Assembly: GCF_000517105.1 (NCBI RefSeq)
Contig: NZ_KI912148.1
Span: 1,358,518 to 1,422,517, forward strand
DNA: 64,000 nt
From: Fischerella sp. PCC 9605
GTDB taxonomy: Bacteria > Cyanobacteriota > Cyanobacteriia > Cyanobacteriales > Nostocaceae
Direction: 5' to 3'
Shown: positions 53,759-62,078 of the stretch, piece after piece
Layout: each line of letters starts with the position of its first letter
Numbering within the stretch: the first letter of the stretch is position 1
Program-made: the position numbers and the translations under genes
Notes under the pieces: generated by a model
Told to the model about the DNA's origin: nothing
Seen by the model: the letters and a program-made list of their open reading frames with translations, nothing else
The model's database searches: none

Positions 53759-55858
53759 AATTCCTAAAGTTAATTCCCAGCTATTTATTTTCCCTATATC
53801 TTGTGGTGCGTAGTCAATAACCCATAACTGCCAACGTCCTTTGGCTGGTAAAGATAATAACTGCGCCAGTACTGGATGCGATCGCACTGTGTAAGTTGCT
53901 TGTAATTCGCTGCGACGACCTAAGATGCGACTCTGCAATAAAACTAGGTGATTGTTAGGGGCAATTAAATAAATTTCTAAATCACCTAAAAATTCATGGG
54001 TAATGTTGACACTCACCTGAATATCTTTGACTAGGCTAGATTCAGATATGGCGATCGCGCTTTTTATGCCTTGTGGGTCATTATCTGGTATTGATGTTTT
54101 GCTATTGTTCCCTCCTCCTATTTGCCCATTTGTAGAAAGTGTGCTAGGACGCAGCTTTTGGGCTGCTTGTACTGCCCGCAGGGCATTCACTTTCCCGTAA
54201 CCAAACCACTGAGAATGGCCATTCTCATCATAAGTACCATAACGCCTACCCAATTGGAGGTCGGGTTCAAGGTCAACAATCTTATCAGCAGTTTCTTCTA
54301 AGATGCGTTTGACTTGTTTTGCTGTTAAATCGGGATTCACCGACAAAACTAGTGCTGCTACGCCTGCAACTACAGGAGTAGCACTAGAAGTCCCACCAAA
54401 GTTACTGGTAAAATCGCCTGGTTCGTAGCCAGCAGCCCCTACTTGGTCGGTGGTAAACATGCCTCGTCCAGATAGGGCTGTGGCGATCGCTGGTTGGGTG
54501 TATACATAACCCTCCTGTTGGAACCACATTCCCGGTGGGGCATTGTTACTAGGCGCACAAACAGAAATGTTCGCTCCCCAATTGCTGTAGGCAGCTTTTT
54601 TATTCAAACTGGTGGAAGCAGCAACTGTGACTACATCTGGGTGAACCGCAAAACCACTTAGCCATTTAGTCTCACCTTTGACTAAAATTTTCTGCCATCC
54701 CTGCTCGTTCATGCTACCGCTAACCGGACGGTTAGCATTGCCTGCGGCAAACAGGATAATGCAACCTTTGCCATTACGTCCTTTAGTTGCAGCGCGAGTG
54801 ATGGCGGCACGTTGGCGCAAGGAAAGAGGGAAGTAAATTGCCGATGCTCCCCAACTGCATGAAATTATACTTGCTCCCTTTTCGACTGCCCAGTTGAAAA
54901 TCTCTTCTACTGATTCATCATCTAAAAATCCTGTGCTACGAATCGGCATTAAAGCACAACCAGGAGCAACCCCAGCAATTCCCGTACCATTTTCTTCTGC
55001 TACGGCTATTCCCGCACAAGCTGTACCGTGGCTGGCTTCTTTTTCGTTAGGTAAGGGCAAAAAATCATTTTCTTTTAAATCTCTGGGGGCAACAATTTTG
55101 CCGCTACCTTGAAAATCTGGATGATTCAAATCAAAAGAATCATCTACTACCGCTACCACAACAGAACGAACGCCGCGAGTGATATTCCAAGCCTGTTCGG
55201 CCGCAATATGAGAACCATTAGCTAATTGATTACCGCCGTTGTGGTTGAGATACCATTGCTGGGGATAAAGGGGGTCACGGGGTTGGTAATAGGGTTGTTG
55301 ATGCACAACGATGTTTGGTTCGGCAACTACAACCTCTGGGAATGAAATCAACTGGTTAGCGATCTTAATTGGGTTTGCTTGTGCTTGTTCACTGACTAGG
55401 AAAACAAAAGTGTTGGGGAGGCTGGGAACTGGTTTAGATAGCACTAAGCCAAAGGTAGTGGCGATTGAATTAATTTTGGCAGCGTCTACCCAGGATGCAA
55501 ATTGAATTGTAATCTGGTCGGTAAGATAAACTCTGGTGGCAGGACTATCTTTGATTTGGTAAACGTGACTGGCAAATGCCACATTGTCAGAGTCCCGCGC
55601 CTCAGTCATGGCTGACTCCAGCTGCGTAGGCGCAACAGTAAATAATGCTAGTTGCGCGTTGGGAATACTGCGACGCCAACTGCCCCAACTAACTTGGGAT
55701 AATTGTTGGGGTGAAAGGTCATCAGCGGGACGGACGGTGAAGCGATCGCTCACTTTTTCCAAGATCAACTCTTCACCACCGCGTTGTAAAATTAGTCCTT
55801 GGCTGTTTGCTGGTATACCCGTGGCAGGAAAATCAGAGGAATTTAGGCGATCGTTCAT
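53756..55858 (-). CDS. PrcA-like calcium-dependent subtilisin-type protease
   Basis: 700 residues. The N-terminal ~225 residues form a pro-region without a signal peptide. The peptidase S8 domain has catalytic Asp239 (VAVVDDSFD), His277 (SHGTACAG), the oxyanion Asn in AAGNAN, and Ser491 (GGTSSATP). The C-terminal ~120 residues are a proprotein-convertase P domain (VSVNITHEFLGDLEIYLIAPN, ending INSWELTLGI). This layout matches Anabaena PrcA. The absence of a signal peptide fits cytoplasmic or membrane-associated maturation. Its substrate is not known from sequence. Confidence 0.92.
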   Translation of the reverse strand: MNDRLNSSDFPATGIPANSQGLILQRGGEELILEKVSDRFTVRPADDLSPQQLSQVSWGSWRRSIPNAQLALFTVAPTQLESAMTEARDSDNVAFASHVYQIKDSPATRVYLTDQITIQFASWVDAAKINSIATTFGLVLSKPVPSLPNTFVFLVSEQAQANPIKIANQLISFPEVVVAEPNIVVHQQPYYQPRDPLYPQQWYLNHNGGNQLANGSHIAAEQAWNITRGVRSVVVAVVDDSFDLNHPDFQGSGKIVAPRDLKENDFLPLPNEKEASHGTACAGIAVAEENGTGIAGVAPGCALMPIRSTGFLDDESVEEIFNWAVEKGASIISCSWGASAIYFPLSLRQRAAITRAATKGRNGKGCIILFAAGNANRPVSGSMNEQGWQKILVKGETKWLSGFAVHPDVVTVAASTSLNKKAAYSNWGANISVCAPSNNAPPGMWFQQEGYVYTQPAIATALSGRGMFTTDQVGAAGYEPGDFTSNFGGTSSATPVVAGVAALVLSVNPDLTAKQVKRILEETADKIVDLEPDLQLGRRYGTYDENGHSQWFGYGKVNALRAVQAAQKLRPSTLSTNGQIGGGNNSKTSIPDNDPQGIKSAIAISESSLVKDIQVSVNITHEFLGDLEIYLIAPNNHLVLLQSRILGRRSELQATYTVRSHPVLAQLLSLPAKGRWQLWVIDYAPQDIGKINSWELTLGI

Positions 55859-56027
55859 AGCAGTGATTTAAGCTACTGTAAGGAAGCGATGGGAACATGA
55901 TTTCACCGATTATCAGTCTAGATCGGAGAAACTAAGTATGTGGCTTTGTTTTGTCAAAGTCCTAAACAGAGTTAAGATACCCGAAGTTTCCATTCTTTTT
56001 TATTGAGTTGTTGCATAAATTTATCCC

Positions 56028-56633
56028 ATGAAGTCAGTAGCCAATGTTCCCTTGATTCGCTTCACATTCTTATCAGTGATAGCAACCCTAAGCTTGCTAT
56101 CACCAGTTCATGCTCAACAACCACCGATATTCAATAGTCCCAACCAAGCACAACCTATTGACCCCAACAACCCCAACAATCTGCGTCCAACAGCCCAAAG
56201 TGGCAATCTTTTGAGCATTGACGGCGGTAAGCGTTTAATGGCAGAGGCAGGTCAAGCTGTCAATTCCCAAAACTATGAGGTAGCTGCGAAAAAACTCCAA
56301 GAAGCAAGACAGGTTTTTAATCAGCTATCTAATTTTTATCAAGAACTGAATTCTAGCTTTTCTGGAATTGATAATAGAGTTGCCGATTCCCAGCGCAAAA
56401 TGGCACTAGAAACTGCTCAAATGCGGGATGAAGCCACTTATCAGCTAGCACTTGTACATCGAGCCCAAAATAAACCAGAATTAGCAGTGCCGTTGCTAGT
56501 TCAAATTATTAAAAGTCAAAACCCAACGCGACCGCTAGGTCAGAAAGCTTACCAACAATTACAAGAACTGGGCTTTGTCAATGCCCCCAATCCCACAGGG
56601 GGAAATAGTAACTCTTCTTCATCCCAGAAATAA
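56028..56633 (+). CDS. Secreted helical protein of unknown function
   Basis: 201 residues. Signal peptide at about 1-29 (ending PVHAQ), a Pro/Asn-rich linker (PIDPNNPNNLRP), then a helical TPR-like region at about 65-185 (LMAEAGQAVNSQNYEVAAKKLQEARQVFNQLSNFYQEL; ATYQLALVHRAQNKPELAVPLL), and a Gly/Asn/Ser tail. It is probably periplasmic and scaffold-like. I do not recognise a family. No operon partner is visible. Confidence 0.7.
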   Translation: MKSVANVPLIRFTFLSVIATLSLLSPVHAQQPPIFNSPNQAQPIDPNNPNNLRPTAQSGNLLSIDGGKRLMAEAGQAVNSQNYEVAAKKLQEARQVFNQLSNFYQELNSSFSGIDNRVADSQRKMALETAQMRDEATYQLALVHRAQNKPELAVPLLVQIIKSQNPTRPLGQKAYQQLQELGFVNAPNPTGGNSNSSSSQK

Positions 56634-57060
56634 TTAAAAAAACTATATCTATTATCAATTTCTTCAATAGACCGCCGCCAGCAGGTGAGCGGGCTTTTGA
56701 GTGTCTAATGATAGGATGGGACTATACACAATTATGGCGTTGCTGAATCATGGGATGATTTCGCCCAATTTGGGACGAATTTTCAATGGTTTCAACCGCC
56801 AATTCATCCCGCATTTATGCAACGCCACAATTACTTTCCACCTTGAACACTTATATTATCCGTTGAGGTCGGTAATGGGTAATTGGTAATGGGAAGAAAA
56901 CCTACTAGCCGCATCGAGCAGTGAAACATAAACTGATTAAACGGATACGATATAAAAAGTGCATTTATACTCAATCTTGCTGAACCTGCAAGTTGACCAA
57001 TGTAATTTATAATTGCGTAATTATTGATAATAATAGAAAAGAAGTTTTGTAGGAATTGCG
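56634..57060. other. Gene-free stretch containing a MITE-like element
   Basis: It has a short GCCGCCAGCAGGTGAGCGGGC inverted repeat near 56672 (GCCCGCTCACC-type stem), the MITE-like element at 56735-56827, and the promoter region of bolA. No gene is seen. Confidence 0.5.
56735..56827. mobile_element. 93-bp MITE-like element with 6-bp target duplication
   Basis: The ends are TGGCGTTGC and GCAACGCCA, a perfect 9-bp terminal inverted repeat. Similarity between the two halves extends inward about 30 bp (GGGATGATTTCGCC against GGGATGAATTGGCGG read on the other strand). The element is flanked directly by CAATTA at 56729-56734 and CAATTA at 56828-56833. It has no coding capacity, so it must have moved with a transposase from elsewhere. 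Terminal repeats of this kind resemble those of some cyanobacterial insertion sequences, but I cannot name the parent. Confidence 0.85.
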
Positions 57061-57315
57061 ATGATTAGTCCGCAACAGATTGAAGAGATGATCAAGGCGG
57101 AACTGCCAGACGCGCAAGTTCAGGTGCAAGACTTGACTGGTGGCGGCGACCACTATCAAGTGACAGTAGTTTCATCGCAGTTCGCAGGCAAAGGACTGGT
57201 GCAACAACACCAGTTAATCTACGGTGCTTTGCAGCAAGCGATGTCCAGCGAAGCTATCCATGCCTTGGCACTAAAAACCCATACACCCGAAGCTTTTGCT
57301 AATAATAGTCAATAG
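57061..57315 (+). CDS. bolA: BolA-family protein
   Basis: 84 residues. Motifs are [35 protein letters not shown], with the conserved GDHY, and [15 protein letters not shown], which places the invariant His in the RxxxH region. BolA proteins pair with CGFS monothiol glutaredoxins to bind [2Fe-2S] clusters. The next gene is exactly such a glutaredoxin, which supports a joint role in iron-sulfur handling or iron sensing. The 78-bp gap holds a heptamer module. Confidence 0.95.
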   Translation: MISPQQIEEMIKAELPDAQVQVQDLTGGGDHYQVTVVSSQFAGKGLVQQHQLIYGALQQAMSSEAIHALALKTHTPEAFANNSQ

Positions 57316-57367
57316 TCCTTTGTCCAAAATAAATGACTAATGACTAATGACTAATGACTAATGACTA
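57312..57367. repeat. STRR module between bolA and the glutaredoxin gene
   Basis: A short GTCCTTTGTCC arm is followed by five or more ATGACTA units. Confidence 0.85.
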
Positions 57368-57392
57368 ACAAAGAGTAGGAAACACAAAAACT

Positions 57393-57716
57393 ATGACACC
57401 AGAACTCAAAGAGCGAATTGATAATTTAGTCAACACAAACAAGATTTTGGTTTTTATGAAGGGAACCAAATTAATGCCCATGTGTGGCTTCTCCAATAAT
57501 GTAGTGCAGATTTTGAATACATTGGGAGTTCCCTTCGAGACAGTTAATATTCTGGATGACTCAGAACTCCGTCAGGGAATTAAAGAGTATTCTAACTGGC
57601 CGACAATTCCCCAAGTGTATATCAATGGGCAATTCGTTGGCGGTTCAGACATCATGATTGAACTTTACCAAAAAGGCGAATTGCAGCAAATGGTAGAAGT
57701 TGCCCTAGCTTCTTAG
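57393..57716 (+). CDS. Monothiol glutaredoxin (CGFS type, Grx4/GrxD family)
   Basis: 107 residues. The active site MCGFS at residues ~30-34 has a single Cys. KGTKLMP before it is the glutathione-binding Lys motif, and [23 protein letters not shown] has the cis-Pro. This class carries a glutathione-ligated [2Fe-2S] cluster and forms heterodimers with BolA, encoded directly upstream. Its length and motifs are typical. The start is preceded by AGAGTAGGAAACAC, which contains AGGA. Confidence 0.96.
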   Translation: MTPELKERIDNLVNTNKILVFMKGTKLMPMCGFSNNVVQILNTLGVPFETVNILDDSELRQGIKEYSNWPTIPQVYINGQFVGGSDIMIELYQKGELQQMVEVALAS

Positions 57717-57914
57717 CCCTTTGTCCTTTGTCATTTGTCCTTGGTTGTTCGTTGTTTGTTGTTTGTTCCAATCAACCACTGTACGGGCAGTTTAGCCATG
57801 ATATTCGTAAGTATTGTGAGTCAAACCTGCCCCTACTAACAACCCATGACTAATGACCAATGACTAATGACTAATGACTAATGACTAATGACTAATGACT
57901 AATGACTAATGACA
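57715..57914. repeat. Large STRR module with nested hairpin
   Basis: The T/G arm (GTCCTTT, then TTGTTTG units) is at 57715-57781. A nested GTACGGGCAG / CTGCCCCTAC hairpin is at about 57780-57836. The A/C arm is a long run of ATGACTA units to 57914. Confidence 0.85.
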
Positions 57915-57926
57915 AAATAACCAAAA

Positions 57927-57973
57927 ATCCCCTCTGCCGAAATGTCCAAACGTCACAGAGGGGATGTTTTTTA
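57927..57973. terminator. Intrinsic terminator between the glutaredoxin gene and the conserved 98-residue protein
   Basis: ATCCCCTCTG ... CAGAGGGGAT (10-bp perfect stem) followed by GTTTTTTAG. It lies between convergent genes. Confidence 0.85.
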
Positions 57974-58075
57974 GTAATTTACAAATTTCACGCCGCTGCC
58001 GTGATTGACTCGGGTGGATAACGTGCTATAATTATCTGCGTCGATCAGGCGTGAGCATCAGTGACTATTTCATAG

Positions 58076-58372
58076 TCATCTATAATAGTCTGGCTCCGGC
58101 TCGGTTTGTGTCATTGTGAAATTCGATACATCGTACAAGTAGCGGGTAGCTTCCTCCTCTAAGCGATGAATCAAATATGGCTCAATGGCGTTACCATGTC
58201 GCAGCGCGGCTAGATAACCATCCAAATACATCCGCATATCATCAGTGCGATAACCGCGATTCCACAACTCGACGAAGGCGTCGGTTAGTCTTTGGTAATA
58301 GCGGATGGTTTGCGTGTCTTGGAGCATACTGCTGTAAAAATCTCTTTGGAATGAGAATTGTAAATTATCCAA
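58076..58372 (-). CDS. Small conserved cyanobacterial protein
   Basis: 98 residues, soluble, mostly helical (QTIRYYQRLTDAFVELWNRGYRTDDMRMYLDGYLAALRHG), with an acidic, Thr-rich C-terminal tail. The pattern is familiar from cyanobacterial genomes; I think it belongs to a DUF family (possibly DUF6761), but I am not sure of the number. No membrane span, Cys motif or nucleotide-binding site. Function unknown. Confidence 0.72.
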   Translation of the reverse strand: MDNLQFSFQRDFYSSMLQDTQTIRYYQRLTDAFVELWNRGYRTDDMRMYLDGYLAALRHGNAIEPYLIHRLEEEATRYLYDVSNFTMTQTEPEPDYYR

Positions 58373-58886
58373 GCTGAAATGTGAAGTACATTTCAGTTTG
58401 ACACCAATTTAAAATCCCTATCTTCTGCTGTGGGGAATACCCGCTAGCAGCTACAGTCTGATTCGATCCTATTCCAGAAAAGCAGGAATTTGATGAGTCG
58501 GTAAGTTATTGTTATATTTAGGTCTGCAAACAGCACCTCTGCACTGTACTAATGTGCCTATCAGATTTTTTTTGGGGAATAGTATCTGCTTTCACTATGC
58601 GGACAAAGTATGCCCTTGGCAGTAAAAAATTGCCGTAGTGATTGTTTTTTGGTAAAAGACACCCTTGTGGAAGCAAAAGACTTAACTAGAAAAAGTTTCA
58701 GTAATTATAACAAAAATTTAAAAATAGTACTAATTCGGCTTTGGATAAGACTTTGGGTTAAATGACTTGTTAGGTTTTGCATGAGAAAATTAAAAATTAA
58801 TGGCAATTGAAGTAACAAGGGTTACAAAACCTAGGATAGAGGCTTTGTTACTTTGAAAGTCATGCACGCTAAGGGGTCTTGCCACC
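58373..58886. other. Gene-free stretch upstream of a response regulator
   Basis: About 510 bp between divergent genes with no credible gene and no clear hairpin. It should hold both promoters; I found no confident operator. Confidence 0.4.
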
Positions 58887-59654
58887 GTGGGTTCGGTTTG
58901 TATTGAAATCGTAGAGGGAAATCCCCATCTGAGGTCGTTGCTTGGCTGGCACTTGCAACAACTGGACTATCGGGTGCATCAAGCTGCAAGTATTTACCAG
59001 GCAAGGGAAGTTTTTTTAAGCCACCAGCCAACACTAGTAATCTTAGATGCGGACTTGCCTGATGGAGATGGCATTGAATTTTGCCGATGGTTGCATCGCC
59101 AACAGCAGCCATTAATTTTAATGCTATCTGCTCGCAGTAATGAAGCTGATATTGTTGCTGGTTTGAAAGCGGGGGCGGATGACTACCTCTGTAAACCATT
59201 TGGGATGCAGGAGTTTTTAGCACGGGTAGAGGCGCTAATTCGGCGTAACCGTACACCCGTTGCCCCAGCTTATTTGGATTATGGAACCTTGCAAATTGAT
59301 TTAGTGCAGCGCCGTGTCCGCTTTCAAGGAGAGTTTATTGACTTAACGCCCCAAGAATTCAGTTTGCTGTATGTTTTAGCACAAGCAGGAGGAGTACCTT
59401 TAACTAGAGCGGAATTACTACGTCGTGCTTGGCCCGATGCGATTGATAACCCTCGCACTATTGATACTCACGTTTTATCGCTGCGAAAGAAAGTAGAACT
59501 CGATCCGCGACAACCTAGCTTAATTCAAACAATTCGTAACGTGGGATATCGGTTTAATATGGAAATTTTGAATTCTAATTTGGCACAGTCACCAGCAAAA
59601 TTAACGACAGAAAGATTCAACAATCAACGTTCAACGATTAGTACTCAAAGATAG
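58887..59654 (+). CDS. OmpR/PhoB-type response regulator with atypical receiver
   Basis: 255 residues from a GTG start (MGSVCIEIVEGN), with AAGGGG 10 bases upstream. Receiver domain at about 1-118: phospho-site Asp54 (LVILDADLP), Ser81 and Lys103 (CKPF) are present, but the N-terminal acid pair is replaced by Glu10-Gly11. The winged-helix DNA-binding domain is at about 130-228 (LTPQEFSLLYVLA, TRAELLRRAW, TIDTHVLSLRKKVE, IRNVGYRF), then a short non-conserved tail. Such receivers may work without normal phosphorylation, as described for NblR-type regulators; whether this is an NblR orthologue I cannot say. No kinase gene is adjacent. Confidence 0.9.
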   Translation: MGSVCIEIVEGNPHLRSLLGWHLQQLDYRVHQAASIYQAREVFLSHQPTLVILDADLPDGDGIEFCRWLHRQQQPLILMLSARSNEADIVAGLKAGADDYLCKPFGMQEFLARVEALIRRNRTPVAPAYLDYGTLQIDLVQRRVRFQGEFIDLTPQEFSLLYVLAQAGGVPLTRAELLRRAWPDAIDNPRTIDTHVLSLRKKVELDPRQPSLIQTIRNVGYRFNMEILNSNLAQSPAKLTTERFNNQRSTISTQR

Positions 59655-59791
59655 ATAGTTACTGGATAGTGGATAGTAGATAGTGGATAGTGGTAAAAAA
59701 TCAACTAATAACTACTAACTACTAACTAATAACTACTAACTAATAACTACTAACTACTAACTACCAACTACTAACTACTAACTAATAACTA
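59655..59791. repeat. STRR hairpin module
   Basis: The T/G arm (GATAGTG units) is followed by a long A/C arm (ACTAACTACTAATAACTACT...). It lies between convergent genes and runs into the stop of the ABC ATPase gene. Confidence 0.85.
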
Positions 59792-60556
59792 AATCCATTC
59801 TTCAGCAGTTTGTGCTTCTGCTTGCACCAAGCTTTCTTTTAATTTAAGCCAATCTACGTCAGAGGCTTTTTGATTTGCCAGCAGGCGTCCTTGTTGCAAG
59901 TGCAACAGTCGCGTGCAAAACATTTCAACTATGTCTAGCTGGTGATTTACCATTAGAATCGTAGTCTGATTACTTTGAGCCAACTGAGTAATGACTGCCA
60001 TAACACGGGAAGCAGTACCAGCATCAAGGGCAGAGGTTGGTTCGTCTAATAATAAAATCGATGGTTGGATGACTAATGCACGTGCGATCGCCACTAATTG
60101 GCGCTGTCCAAGAGAAAGTTGCACTTCTGTTCTTCCCAACCAATCATCGGGTATGTGTAGCTGTTCTATCCAATTACTGATTCTTTGCTGAACAGTCTGT
60201 TTGGGCAAACCACGCAAAACCAGAGGGTATGCCAAAGCTTCTTTTACTGTCATTCCCAATAATTTCGACTCTTGGGGAACGAGTGTTACACAGGCGCGTA
60301 ACTGCAAAACAGGGATTTGGCTGTACTCCTGATTTTCCAGATAAATTTTGCCGCTAGTGGGTTCACTCAAACGGTTGAGGAGGCGTAGTAAGTAAGTTTT
60401 TCCAGCACCCGACGGGCCGACAACGGCAAGGCGATCGCCCTCAAATACCTCAAAAGAAATACCCTGTAATATCGGGTACCCTTGCAGGTTTCCTTGCAAA
60501 CTTGTATATAGACTAACTTTTTCTAGTCTGAGTTTTGGTTGCGGGGAAGTTTCCAA
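59789..60556 (-). CDS. ABC transporter ATP-binding protein
   Basis: 255 residues, a single nucleotide-binding domain. Walker A GPSGAGKT near residue 48, Q-loop LVPQESKLLG, signature LSLGQRQLVAIARAL, Walker B ILLLDEPTSALDAG, and the switch His in MVNHQLD. The signature is LSLGQ instead of LSGGQ, a common variant. It is of the importer type, close to phosphate/amino-acid ATPases, but no permease or binding protein is adjacent, so substrate and partners are unknown. It might serve a permease encoded elsewhere. Confidence 0.92.
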   Translation of the reverse strand: METSPQPKLRLEKVSLYTSLQGNLQGYPILQGISFEVFEGDRLAVVGPSGAGKTYLLRLLNRLSEPTSGKIYLENQEYSQIPVLQLRACVTLVPQESKLLGMTVKEALAYPLVLRGLPKQTVQQRISNWIEQLHIPDDWLGRTEVQLSLGQRQLVAIARALVIQPSILLLDEPTSALDAGTASRVMAVITQLAQSNQTTILMVNHQLDIVEMFCTRLLHLQQGRLLANQKASDVDWLKLKESLVQAEAQTAEEWI

Positions 60557-60885
60557 ATTAACCTTTAGTAAATTCCGATTAAGCTTTTTAATTCACATCA
60601 GGCATAAATTACTAAATTTTAGGCAGGCAAGATGCCTACCCTACAGGCATATAATACTCCAGAGCTACGAAATTTTGCTTCTTCACATCACTTTTACGTG
60701 AAGCTTTAACTCCAATTAAGTAAGCCGACGCTAAGATTTCAAACTATGTTAATAAATTTAAATGTAGGGTGTGTTGTCGCGCAGCACAACGCACCGCCAA
60801 CAATTCAAGGTGCGTTAGCCTACGGCATAACACACCCTACGTCAGATTTATATTTCTTAATATACATTGAATTTTTCTCACCGAC
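60557..60885. other. Gene-free stretch with palindromic repeats
   Basis: It contains GGCAGGCAAGATGCCTACCCTACA near 60632-60654 and the nested inverted repeat at 60764-60842. TTAATTCACATCAGGCAT at about 60589 also occurs near 49098. No gene is seen. Confidence 0.5.
60764..60842. repeat. Nested inverted repeat ending in GTAGGGTGTGTT / AACACACCCTAC
   Basis: The outer 12-bp arms pair perfectly. Inside them AACGCACC and GGTGCGTT form a second hairpin. The whole is about 79 bp, non-coding, and shares its end sequence with the palindrome at 26190-26220. Confidence 0.75.
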
Positions 60886-61452
60886 TTACTTACCCTGCGT
60901 TAAGGCTGTGGCAATTGTCCAGCCATCCACCAACAACAGCAACAGCGTCAAACAAAGTAAAATTAAATACATCCAAGGTTGAGCTAAAGGATAGACATCG
61001 CTAGTATCAATGCCAGTCTTTTCTTGCACCAATTTTACCAACTCGGAAAAACCTGCAACACGCATCGGCAGTAAATAAGCTTTTCCATCGTGGGTCAGAA
61101 AATAGTAAACTAGTCCTCCTTGTCCAGTGGTACGAGGTTTTAAGTGTTTCACATCTGACCAAGGTAACGACCAACCTTTACGAAAAAAACGCGGTACCCA
61201 GTTGGGATAAGCTACCTGAATTCCTTGATCGTCTACAATTACACGTTCTGTTAACGCTGCATACAGGGCAACTAAACCAATACTAATTCCTAGCCAAAAT
61301 AGTGTTGGTGGTATGGGTGCATTTGTTACTTCAACTAAAAAAGGTAAAGGTACTGTGAGTGCTACATATAGACTCAAAAGTGCGATCCGAATTAAAGGAG
61401 ATAGGCGAAAAATAGAAATAGAAGGTGAGGTATTGACTGAGTTGGTGGTCAC
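60886..61452 (-). CDS. Conserved membrane protein with PH-like central region
   Basis: 188 residues. Two spans at about 22-42 and 46-66, then a soluble beta-rich region (ERVIVDDQGIQVAYPNWVPRFFRKGWSLPWSDVKHLKPRTTGQGGLVYYFLT) that resembles a bacterial PH-like domain, and a third span at about 160-182. It reads as a conserved cyanobacterial membrane protein of unknown function. I considered Ycf4, but the motifs do not match. Confidence 0.72.
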   Translation of the reverse strand: MTTNSVNTSPSISIFRLSPLIRIALLSLYVALTVPLPFLVEVTNAPIPPTLFWLGISIGLVALYAALTERVIVDDQGIQVAYPNWVPRFFRKGWSLPWSDVKHLKPRTTGQGGLVYYFLTHDGKAYLLPMRVAGFSELVKLVQEKTGIDTSDVYPLAQPWMYLILLCLTLLLLLVDGWTIATALTQGK

Positions 61453-61678
61453 AGCTTTACCATAATTCTTAACTCTAACTATATTAAAGCTCTCGTCCAG
61501 TGACAGTAGAGATATTCTGGATTTTTAATTGGCGATCGCACTCTTATCATTCTATTAAAGATACACTCTTGCACCGTAAGCTCAAGAGCCGATCTTGCTA
61601 AAATCACTAAAACAACCGCCAACTATTACATTTAGTTGGTCTGTTGTTGACCAAGTTTGCTAGCTGAGGTAAAAATTG

Positions 61679-62023
61679 ATGAATCCTCAACCTGAAGAAG
61701 ACTTACAGCAACGCCTCCGAAAACTAGAGGCAGAAATTAATTCCTCTTCTGGGAAAACACCCCAATCACAACGAATAGAGCAACCCTCTCAGTCTGGTTT
61801 TCCAAGTACAAATCCGCAACTACAGCGATTTTTAGGTTGGTTCAACACCTTGTCTGGAACGGGAAAGCTGGTGTTTGTAAGTGTGGGAGTTTTATTAAGC
61901 TTTGCTGTGTTGCAAGCAGTGTTCAGACTAGTAGCTTCTGCGATTAGTTTGGCATTCTTGGCAGGACTAGTGTACTTTGGATACAAATTTATTTTATCTA
62001 GAGCTTCACAACGCAAGCGATAG
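61679..62023 (+). CDS. Small conserved membrane protein
   Basis: 114 residues from the ATG at 61679, with GAGG about 11 bases upstream. The N-terminal half is polar, with a short coiled coil (EEDLQQRLRKLEAEI), then a Ser/Gln-rich linker. Two close hydrophobic segments at about 62-100 follow (GKLVFVSVGVLLSFAVLQAVF, AISLAFLAGLVYFGYKF), then a basic tail. Function unknown. It lies about 55 bp before the RDD/pentapeptide gene in the same direction, which suggests an operon. Confidence 0.72.
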   Translation: MNPQPEEDLQQRLRKLEAEINSSSGKTPQSQRIEQPSQSGFPSTNPQLQRFLGWFNTLSGTGKLVFVSVGVLLSFAVLQAVFRLVASAISLAFLAGLVYFGYKFILSRASQRKR

Positions 62024-62078
62024 CATATCTTAACACGTCGGCACAGGCGAATATATTAAAGTTCAAGGGAAATATGCG

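Noticed and set aside
56701-56889. 62-codon + strand frame
   Set aside because: It spans the MITE-like element and its flanks; it is a chance frame.
60886-61452. Identification as PSI assembly protein Ycf4
   Set aside because: Two N-terminal spans and a soluble region look similar in outline, but the Ycf4 motifs are absent and there is a third C-terminal span.
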